Positions 47,162-53,085 of a stretch of 64,000 bases of DNA are shown here, piece by piece; positions within the stretch are counted from its first letter, which is position 1; each line of letters starts with the position of its first letter. The position numbers were made by a program, and so were the translations under genes. The notes below the pieces were generated by a model. That model made no database searches and was not told the origin of the DNA. It saw nothing but the letters and a program-made list of their open reading frames with translations. The stretch comes from Labedaea rhizosphaerae (GTDB taxonomy: Bacteria; Actinomycetota; Actinomycetes; Mycobacteriales; Pseudonocardiaceae), in contig NZ_SNXZ01000008.1 of the NCBI RefSeq assembly GCF_004362825.1, forward strand, positions 1 to 64,000. Reading direction: 5' to 3'.

Positions 47162-47413
47162 ATGCCGGAACAAGACCCCACTGAATTTCGACGGATTGAT
47201 TCGGAGCTGATGGAGGACGTATCGCTTGTCAACGGCTCGTTGGGAAGCTACGTCATTCGTCTGATCTCCGCGATCAGAGGAGAGCACCGCGCCGAAATGA
47301 AGCCAACAGACGAGCACGACTTGGGGTCACTACTCATAGAGCTTGGCGAGCGAATCAAAGAGCGAGCCAGTCGCCGATGGGAATCTCCGGCGACGGATAA
47401 GACCGTTGATTGA
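47162..47413 (+). CDS. Small helical hypothetical protein
   Basis: An 83-aa protein, MPEQDPTEFRRIDSELMEDV, highly charged and helical (SLLIELGERIKERASRR). No cysteine or membrane segment. A purine-rich GCAGAG precedes ATG 47162. It follows the putative zinc-ribbon gene in the cargo block; no family recognised. Confidence 0.55.
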   Translation: MPEQDPTEFRRIDSELMEDVSLVNGSLGSYVIRLISAIRGEHRAEMKPTDEHDLGSLLIELGERIKERASRRWESPATDKTVD

Positions 47414-47457
47414 CGTCCCAAACGAACCAGGACTGTCCGGTTTCATTAATAAGCTGA

Positions 47458-47560
47458 CTATGTGACACCGTTCTTCATGCGAGTGTGGCGCTCGCGTCAC
47501 ATAGCCGATCCCTGGCGGCGGCGGGCGGCTTTTGTTGCCTTTCGGACCCGCCGCTGCCAG
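47458..47560. other. Two strong adjacent hairpins in a non-coding stretch of the element
   Basis: Hairpin 1: CTATGTGAC (47458-47466) pairs with GTCACATAG (47496-47504); inside, GCGAG (47479-47483) pairs with CTCGC (47491-47495), leaving a 12-nt bulge on one side. Hairpin 2: CTGGCGGCGGCGGG (47512-47525) pairs with CCCGCCGCTGCCAG (47547-47560) with one G-T pair and a T-rich 21-nt loop. The region 47414-47584 has no gene. It could be the transfer locus (clt/oriT-like), a replication or packaging site, or a leader/attenuator for the 60-aa gene at 47585. Confidence 0.5.
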
Positions 47561-47584
47561 CGGGTCTCGACTGAGGATAACTAA

Positions 47585-47767
47585 ATGGCTTGGGGCAAGT
47601 CGAACAAGGCTAGGTCAGATGCCGAGCGCGACATGCGTAGAGAAGGGTTCATCAAGAAGAAGTGCCCTCCGCACGACACGGAGGAGATCTACTCCAACGT
47701 GTTGCCTGGATTTGTGAATGTGACTTGTAAAGATTGCGGCAAAGTGGTTGACCTAAGGCGCGCCTGA
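47585..47767 (+). CDS. 60-aa zinc-ribbon-like protein
   Basis: MAWGKSNKARSDAERDMRRE, then FIKKKCPPHDTEEIYSNV and NVTCKDCGKVVDLRRA: a CxxxH ... CxxC set that could bind one zinc. The N-terminal half is basic and helical, suggesting nucleic-acid binding. ATG 47585 follows CTGAGGATAAC. It is directly downstream of the two strong hairpins and may be controlled by them. Function unknown. Confidence 0.65.
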   Translation: MAWGKSNKARSDAERDMRREGFIKKKCPPHDTEEIYSNVLPGFVNVTCKDCGKVVDLRRA

Positions 47768-47823
47768 CCAAGTGCTTGAACTTCTAGAGTGTCCTTTACA
47801 GGACATGGCGCTACCGTTGCTTG

Positions 47824-48231
47824 GTGACAGACGATCGCTCTACAAGCCACACCTGGGCAAGCGGTAACGCACGCGCTGATGGCGCCTCACACGGCGGTTG
47901 GTGGTACGGGCCATACATACCCGACATCCCGCACGACGCAAGCGCACCGGAAATCAAATGGGGAGAGCACCCCGCAGGGCACTCACGGCCGGACGGATGG
48001 GCATCCGGCCGTTCGGCGTCCGGTGCCCCCGCATGGACCGTCACGATGCTTGAGGCAGGGCGTTTCTGCATCCTGGTACCGGACGCGTCAGTCGTCCTCT
48101 GTCGCCCTGGTGACTACCTGGTCATCCCTCCCGGCATGACGCACACGTGGCGGGCCCAGGACGACTCCACGGTTCTCACCGTCCGCTGGCCTGCCGACGA
48201 CGAGAGTCAGCCCATGTATCCAGCACTGTAG
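47824..48231 (+). CDS. Cupin-fold protein at the right end of the element
   Basis: A 135-aa protein. The C-terminal half is a cupin: TMLEAGRFCILVPDASVVLCRPGDYLVIPPGMTHTWRA, with the PGD and PPGxxHxW motifs of cupin_2; only some metal ligands are conserved, so it may bind a small molecule instead of a metal. The N-terminal 60 residues (HGGWWYGPYIPDIPHDA...) are specific. GTG 47824 is chosen, with TTG 47821 as alternative. It ends 33 bp before the attR arm. Confidence 0.78.
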   Translation: MTDDRSTSHTWASGNARADGASHGGWWYGPYIPDIPHDASAPEIKWGEHPAGHSRPDGWASGRSASGAPAWTVTMLEAGRFCILVPDASVVLCRPGDYLVIPPGMTHTWRAQDDSTVLTVRWPADDESQPMYPAL

Positions 48232-48263
48232 CCGCGCGGAGCGGGCGTTTGCGCAGGTCGATT

Positions 48264-48290
48264 GGTATGCGTTAGTCGTGCTAACATGAT
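48264..48290. other. attR: right attachment junction
   Basis: The element arm starts GGTATGCG (48264-48271) and runs to CTAAC (48281-48285). The shared GAT is 48288-48290, after which the MFS gene resumes with GTTGTGGCAG. GGTATGCG is the exact inverse of CGCATACC in the left arm (35943-35950), so the circular form would have an attP with inverted arms around ATGATCC. Confidence 0.82.
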
Positions 48291-49408
48291 GTTGTGGCAG
48301 ACGTTCCACTCGCCCGCGCTGACCGGCTTCCAGGTGATCAGCCACTGGGTGCCGTTCCTGTTGCTCTCGGTCTACTTCGGCGGGCTCGCCGACCGGCACG
48401 ACTGCCGCCGGGTCATCCAGGCCGCGCAAGGGCTGTTCATGCTCGTCTCGGTGTTGTGGGGCGTGCTGTTCCTGACCGATTCGCTGCAGGTCTGGTCGGC
48501 GTGCGTGCTGCTGGTGCTGCACGGCTGCGCGGGCGCGATCTGGAGCCCCGCGGAACAGTTGATGCTGCACGACTTCGTCGGGACCAAGGACCTGCCCAGC
48601 GCGGTCCGGCTGAACGCGACGTTCCGCAGCCTCGGCATCCTCTTCGGCCCGGTGGTCGGCTCGGCGTTGCTGCTCGGCCTCGGCCCGACCGGCGGGATCT
48701 TCGCCAACGTCGCGATCTACCTGCCGCTCACGCTCTTCTTGTTCCGCACCAAGTTCACCGGGCACACCCGCGACCACGGCCCGGCCGCGGGTCGGCCTGT
48801 CCGAGGCGATCCGGGTGCTGCGGGAGGTCGCCGCCAACCACACGCTGATGTGCATGATCATCCTGGCCGGGCTCGGCTCGTTCTTCGTCGGCGCGTCGAT
48901 GCAGGCGGTGATGCCGACCTTCGCCCAGGATCTCGGCGGGGACGACGCCGGCACCGCCTACGGCGTGCTGCTGTTCGCGGCGGGCGCGGGCGGTGTGCTG
49001 GGCGGTCTGCTGCTCGAGGCGACCGGCCGGATCAAGCCGAACGTGCCGGCCGCGGTGGTCAGCACGGCGATCTACGGCGCGAGCACGCTGGTCTTCGCCG
49101 TCGTCGGCAACTTCCCGCTCGCCGTGGTGATGCTGCTGATCGGCGGCGTCGCGAACCTGGCGTCGATGTCGATCAGCCAGACCGTCGTGCAGCTGCTCGC
49201 CCCGCCCGCCGAGCGCGGCCGGGTGATCGGCGTGTACGGCATGTCCGCCAACGGGTTGCGCGCGGGCAGCGGGTTCACCGTCGGCCTGCTCGGCGCGGCG
49301 GTCGGGCTGCACTGGTCGCTCGCCCTCAGTGCCGTGGCGCTCTGCGTCGGCACCGCGGCGGCCGCCGTCTACGCCTGGCGCGGCCGCGACCGGGCGCTCA
49401 CGACATGA
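48291..49408 (+). pseudogene. 3' part of the disrupted MFS transporter gene, with a frameshift
   Basis: Codes LWQTFHSPALTGFQVISHWV onward through TM helices (LLLSVYFGGLADRHDCRRVIQ has the MFS loop motif) to about 48790. The frame then shifts by one near 48780-48800: GPAA should be followed by RVGLSEAIRVLREVAANHTL, found in another frame that runs to TGA 49408 (...YAWRGRDRALTT). So besides separation from its start this half has lost one base, or the assembly has an error in a run of G and C. It is related to EntS-like MFS exporters. Confidence 0.88.
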
Positions 49409-49563
49409 TCATTCCGCCACGCAGGCGAATGACACCCGGACGAGTGATTATTGCGTCCATTTGACGCTGATGTCCGCCTGAACAACACGCACAGCTAGTA
49501 GCGGAGGGCGAGTTCGCCGGTCGGTTGTCCTTCGAAGAGGTAACCGTTGGCCTGTAACGCTTA

Positions 49564-49592
49564 CCGTCGCCACGCGGGTCCAAAGGCGACGG
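49564..49592 (+). terminator. Hairpin in the gap after the MFS remnant
   Basis: CCGTCGCC (49564-49571) and GGCGACGG (49585-49592) form a perfect 8-bp stem followed by TTTGGTT. It sits in the 287-bp non-coding stretch 49409-49695, which otherwise holds only AT-richer sequence likely to include the promoter of the secreted-protein/sortase operon. It could be the terminator of the MFS gene or part of the leader. Confidence 0.4.
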
Positions 49593-49695
49593 TTTGGTTA
49601 CGAACAGGTCACTTGATAGCTTCGCCGCCGCTCGCGATTCGCTTTGCCGACGCGAGCCGTTCGGTTCATTTCTCGGCATCGCGAAGGGAATGTTC

Positions 49696-50559
49696 ATGCG
49701 GTTCAACGCGCGTCTAGCCGGCCTCGCGGCCATGGCGACCGTCGTGGGTGGTGGCATCGCGGGGGTCATGGGGATCACCGCCCCGCCCGCCTCGGCGCAA
49801 GCGGCACCTGGCACCGGCCACGCGTACGGCGCGTACGCCGCCGTCACCCTGCTGCCCGGCGTGCTCACCCGCGACGGGCTCAACCTCGACACCGGCGTCC
49901 TGGCCCCGTCGAGCACGAGCGGCCCGGCCAGCGCTTCGGTCGTCGACGTGCCGCTGCGTGGCGTCGTCACGGCCCAGGCGATCACCAGCTCGACCAGCCG
50001 CACGGCGACCACGGTCACCGCGCGGGCCGCGATCGTGGACCTGCGGCTGCCGGTGCTGGCCGCCGCGCTCGGCGGCACCCCGAGCGTGCAGGTGCTGCGG
50101 GCCAAGTGCACCGGCACCGGCATGGGCACGGCCGGCTCGTCGGAGATCGCCGGGGTGAACCTCGGCCGGCTCGGCACCGTGCCGGTCACCGGCGCGCCCA
50201 ACCAGACCATCGACGTGCCGCAGGTCGCCCGGATCGTCCTCAACGAGCAGGTCAAGGACATCGACGGCAGCATCACGGTCACCGCGCTGCACGTCACCCT
50301 GCTCGGCGGCAGCGTCACCGGCAAGCTCGGCAGTGGCGACATCCGGCTCGCGTCGGCCACCTGCGGCATGGGACCCGGCACCACGACCCCGCCGACGACC
50401 CCGCCCACTGTGCCGTCCACGCCGACCGTCCCCACGCCCCCGCCGCACCAGCCGACCGTGACCCCGAACGCGCCGGCGGACCAGGGCGGCCACCAGGTGC
50501 GCGTGGTCCCGGCCGGCGCGCCGCAGACCGGTGACGGCAGCTTGGCGGGCCGGCGGTGA
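49696..50559 (+). CDS. Secreted choice-of-anchor-P-like protein, likely sortase partner
   Basis: A 287-aa exported protein. Signal peptide MRFNARLAGLAAMATVVGGG to about PASAQA (residue 36). Residues 45-220 are beta-rich (GHAYGAYAAVTLLPGVLTRDGLNLDT...), matching the choice-of-anchor P pattern, with two Cys (RAKCTG, SATCGM). A Pro/Thr linker follows, and the end is VVPAGAPQTGDGSLAGRR, an APQTG motif without a following TM helix. The class F sortase begins at its stop codon, so the two are coupled. ATG 49696 fits the site GAAGGGAA better than ATG 49690. Confidence 0.8.
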   Translation: MRFNARLAGLAAMATVVGGGIAGVMGITAPPASAQAAPGTGHAYGAYAAVTLLPGVLTRDGLNLDTGVLAPSSTSGPASASVVDVPLRGVVTAQAITSSTSRTATTVTARAAIVDLRLPVLAAALGGTPSVQVLRAKCTGTGMGTAGSSEIAGVNLGRLGTVPVTGAPNQTIDVPQVARIVLNEQVKDIDGSITVTALHVTLLGGSVTGKLGSGDIRLASATCGMGPGTTTPPTTPPTVPSTPTVPTPPPHQPTVTPNAPADQGGHQVRVVPAGAPQTGDGSLAGRR

Positions 50560-51173
50560 TGCCACGCCGCGCGCTCACCGCCGTGGTGGCCGTGCTGGCC
50601 ATCGTCATGGTGGTGGCGGCGGTGCTGGGGTTGGCCGGGTGCGGTGCGGCTCCGTCCGGTGACCAGTCCCCACCGCAAGCGCACCCGGCCGCCGTCACCC
50701 GGGGCCTTGCCCCCTCGGTGCCGGTCTCGGTGGACGTGCCGAGCATCGACGCGCACTCCAGCCTCGTGCCGCTCGGCGTGAACCCCGACCACACCATCGA
50801 GGTGCCGCCGGTCGCGCAGCCCCTGCAGGCCGGGTGGTACACCGAAGGCCCCACCCCGGGCGAGGTGGGACCCGCGGTGATCCTCGGGCACATCGACGGC
50901 CACCACCAGAAGGGGATCTTCTGGCGCCTGCACGAACTGCGGACCGGGGACAAGGTCTCCGTGCGCAGGCAGGACGGTGGCACGCTGACGTTCACCGTGT
51001 ACAAAGTGGACCAGGTGGCGAAGAGCGCGTTCCCGACCGAGGCCGTCTACGGCAACACCACGCGCCCGGAACTACGGCTCATCACATGCGGCGGCGCGTA
51101 CGACGCGCGGGCGCACAGCTACCTGGACAACATCCTGGTGTTCGCCGCGCTCGATCAGGCGGTCCACAAGTAG
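50559..51173 (+). CDS. Class F sortase
   Basis: A 204-aa sortase. One N-terminal membrane anchor (residues 6-27, LTAVVAVLAIVMVVAAVLGLAG; the Cys28 context LAGCG also resembles a lipobox). The catalytic residues are His111 (ILGHIDG), Cys177 (LITCGG) and Arg184 (YDARAHSYLDN). Fold motifs VDVPSIDAHSSLVPLG and GPAVILGHID are typical of actinobacterial class F. Start ATG 50559 overlaps the previous TGA; GTG 50556 is an alternative. It probably processes or attaches the protein encoded just before it. Confidence 0.92.
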   Translation: MPRRALTAVVAVLAIVMVVAAVLGLAGCGAAPSGDQSPPQAHPAAVTRGLAPSVPVSVDVPSIDAHSSLVPLGVNPDHTIEVPPVAQPLQAGWYTEGPTPGEVGPAVILGHIDGHHQKGIFWRLHELRTGDKVSVRRQDGGTLTFTVYKVDQVAKSAFPTEAVYGNTTRPELRLITCGGAYDARAHSYLDNILVFAALDQAVHK

Positions 51174-52099
51174 GTGACGGTGACGTAGCCGTTGTCGGCC
51201 ATGCCCAGGTCGTGGAACACCCCGTCGGCCAGGTCGATGCCGGCGGGGTTGGCCACGGACCGGCCGAACTCGTCGAGCCCGCCGTTGTAGCCCTGGTTGT
51301 AGGCGGCGTCGGCCTCGGGCAGCCCAACCGGCAGGTCACCGAACTCCGCGCGGGCGGCGTCCCAGTAGTTGTCCTTGGTGTTCCACGGGCCGATGTCCCA
51401 CACCGGCTCGGTCAGGCAGGTCGCGCCGTTGCACACCTGCACCTGGTACTCGGTGCCGCCGTTGGACGCGAGCGCCGTGCCCGACGGCAACGCGACGAAG
51501 TGGTCCTCGACGGTGATCACGTGACCGTTGGCGGTGGTGCCGCCGACCAGGCCCTCGCGGGTGGCGAACACGGAGAACGTCTCCGAACGCGGCTGGACCG
51601 CCTTCGGCGCCGGCGTGTTCGCCACCGGCGTCACTGTGACCCTGCGGACCGACGGGCTCGCGGAGGTGTTGGTGCGCAAGGTGATCCGCGCCTGGACGGT
51701 CCGGGTCGCGGTGCCGAGGACGGTGTTCGCCGACGCGGCACGCCACTCGGTCCACCCGCCGTTCGCGCGCTGCCCGCGGACCTCGACGGTGGCCGAGGTC
51801 CCGGCCGGGGTGACAGTGTCCGCGTCCACCCGGACGGCGCTGACCGGGGCCGGAAGCGTCCGTGGCACAAGGGTTTCCGTGCCGTAGCCGGCGGCGTTCG
51901 GGTTCAGCGCCGGACGCATCGCGGGGTTCGCGAGGGTGGCGACACCGGCCGTGGTGGCGACGTTGTTGGTGGACGCGACGTCGGCCGCGGTCCAGTGCGC
52001 GCTGATCGGCGCCGTCGCGGCCGTGCCGGGCAGGAACAAGCCGGCGGCCAGCGCGGTGCCCGCGCTGATCACGGCGAGGGTGGTCGTGCCGGTACGCAT
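51155..52099 (-). CDS. Secreted protein with possible double-psi beta-barrel C-terminus
   Basis: A 314-aa exported protein (signal peptide MRTGTTTLAVISAGTALAAG, cleavage near ATAAP). Residues 60-170 are a beta-sandwich-like domain (SAVRVDADTVTPAGTSATVEVRG... TEWRAA). The C-terminal part, TTANGHVITVEDHFVALPSG ... WDIGPWN ... GIDLADGVFHDLG ... NGYVTVTYLW, has the order TTANG / VALPS / D(I)GP / IDLA..A...LG / V.V.YLW seen in RlpA/expansin-like double-psi barrels. That fold suggests cell-wall or polysaccharide binding; hydrolysis is not established. Its 3' end overlaps the sortase gene by 19 nt, convergent. Confidence 0.72.
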   Translation of the reverse strand: MRTGTTTLAVISAGTALAAGLFLPGTAATAPISAHWTAADVASTNNVATTAGVATLANPAMRPALNPNAAGYGTETLVPRTLPAPVSAVRVDADTVTPAGTSATVEVRGQRANGGWTEWRAASANTVLGTATRTVQARITLRTNTSASPSVRRVTVTPVANTPAPKAVQPRSETFSVFATREGLVGGTTANGHVITVEDHFVALPSGTALASNGGTEYQVQVCNGATCLTEPVWDIGPWNTKDNYWDAARAEFGDLPVGLPEADAAYNQGYNGGLDEFGRSVANPAGIDLADGVFHDLGMADNGYVTVTYLWTA

Positions 52100-52187
52100 C
52101 GGAGCAGACCCTTCGTTCGGGGATCGGGAATGGTCTGGTAATCGATTGCCCGACTACGGACGCTAATGGAGAACAATTCACGCCGAC

Positions 52188-52205
52188 ACCCGTCGATCGA
52201 CGGGT
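52188..52205. promoter_or_regulatory. Perfect 18-bp palindrome in a divergent promoter region
   Basis: ACCCGTCGATCGACGGGT reads identically on both strands. It lies in the 227-bp gap between the leftward secreted-protein gene and the rightward YCII gene, 89 bp from the former start. A perfect palindrome of this length without a loop is best read as an operator for a dimeric regulator. A GGCC-rich hairpin with CACCCC/GGGGTG arms (52282-52310) follows just before the YCII gene. Confidence 0.55.
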
Positions 52206-52326
52206 CTGCGCACCGGTCGCGGAAGCGGGCGAAAGAATCCTCAGGACCTTTGTCGAAGGTGCTCGGCACCGCTCGACGCTGGGGGTGAGGGCGGCCGAAG
52301 TGGCCACCCCGAAACGAGGAGTGACC

Positions 52327-52698
52327 ATGCGATTCCTGATGATGCACCGGGTCAGCGAGAGCGACCCCTCGGCCTGGAACCCGACCCCGGAGTTCATGGA
52401 GACGATGGGCGCGATGATCGAGGACTGGACCAAGCGCGGCATCCTGATCACCGCGGAGGGCGTGCACCAGTCGGACAAGGGCGCGCTGGTGCGCAAGACG
52501 CGGGGCGTGGGCATCAAGACCACCGACGGCCCGTTCACCGAGGCCAAGGAGGTCATCGGCGGGTTCGCGCTGATCAACGCCGAGAACCGCGAGCAGGCCG
52601 TGCAGTACGCGACCGAGTACGCGGAGCTCTTCGACCAGATCGAGGTCGAGGTCCGGCAGGTCGTCGAGTTCGACGACCTGCCGGAGCTCAGCGGCTGA
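52327..52698 (+). CDS. YCII/DGPF-domain protein
   Basis: A 123-aa protein with the YCII fold: MRFLMMHRVSESDPSAWNPT, GILITAEGVHQSDKGALVRK, and the diagnostic DGPFTEAKEVIGGF with conserved Asp, Gly, Pro. Such proteins are small ferredoxin-like-fold enzymes or binding proteins; in actinobacteria they often accompany ECF sigma factors, but no sigma gene is next to it here. CGAGGAGTGACC is the ribosome site for ATG 52327. It ends 6 bp before the oppositely oriented operon. Confidence 0.92.
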   Translation: MRFLMMHRVSESDPSAWNPTPEFMETMGAMIEDWTKRGILITAEGVHQSDKGALVRKTRGVGIKTTDGPFTEAKEVIGGFALINAENREQAVQYATEYAELFDQIEVEVRQVVEFDDLPELSG

Positions 52699-52704
52699 AG
52701 CGGC

Positions 52705-53085
52705 TCACCAGCTGTCTTCGTTGAAGATGCGCGGCCCTTGCTCGTCCTCGGCGCGGTCCTCGGCCGCGGACGGGCGCCGGCCGCCTGGTGGAACTGATGC
52801 GGCGGACGGCGCGGGTGCCTGCTGGGGCGCCCGCGCCGTCGCCTCGTCGGCGTCCGGGTCCGGCCCGAAGGAGAACGTCTCCGCCGGGTAGGCCTCGCCA
52901 TTCTTCTTGAGTTCCTTGGTGAAGGTGGCCGCGGTGCGCGCGGTCGCCTTGGCCACCTCTTCCGAGTTGCGCTTGGCCTCGGCGCGCGCCCGGTCGAGGC
53001 GCGCCTGCGCCTCCGCGAGCCCAGTGGTGCACTCCTGAGCGATGGCCGAGAACTGGGCCCGTGCCTGCGTGAGGATCTCGTTCAT
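52705..53085 (-). CDS. Coiled-coil protein of the EspC/WXG-like operon
   Basis: A 126-aa protein. Residues 1-65 form one long helix or coiled coil (ILTQARAQFSAIAQECTTGLAEAQARLDRARAEAKRNSEEVAK), the rest is a Pro/Ala-rich acidic tail (APQQAPAPSAASVPPGG...) ending IFNEDSW. No family recognised; third gene of the secretion-type operon. ATG 53085 overlaps the stop of the 820-aa gene (ATGA). It may be a chaperone or a structural partner of the secreted proteins. Confidence 0.75.
   Translation of the reverse strand: MNEILTQARAQFSAIAQECTTGLAEAQARLDRARAEAKRNSEEVAKATARTAATFTKELKKNGEAYPAETFSFGPDPDADEATARAPQQAPAPSAASVPPGGRRPSAAEDRAEDEQGPRIFNEDSW

Larger units (their letters stand above)
35926..48290. 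mobile_element. Integrated conjugative element (AICE-like), 12.4 kb
   Basis: Boundaries come from the split MFS gene: left flank ends TACTGGAT, right flank begins GATGTTGTGGCAG, sharing GAT. The element carries a serine integrase next to its left end, an excisionase-like protein, a single FtsK/TraB-type translocase with Spd-like membrane proteins, a Nudix protein, regulators and cargo. That is the layout of actinomycete integrative and conjugative elements, which move double-stranded DNA with one FtsK-like pump. No replication initiator (RepSA, RepAM or prim-pol type) is seen. GC content is visibly lower than the host, most at 36-38 and 43-48 kb. Confidence 0.88.

Noticed and set aside
35926-48290. 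tRNA gene as integration site
   Set aside because: No tRNA-like sequence at either junction; the flanks are clearly two parts of one MFS gene.
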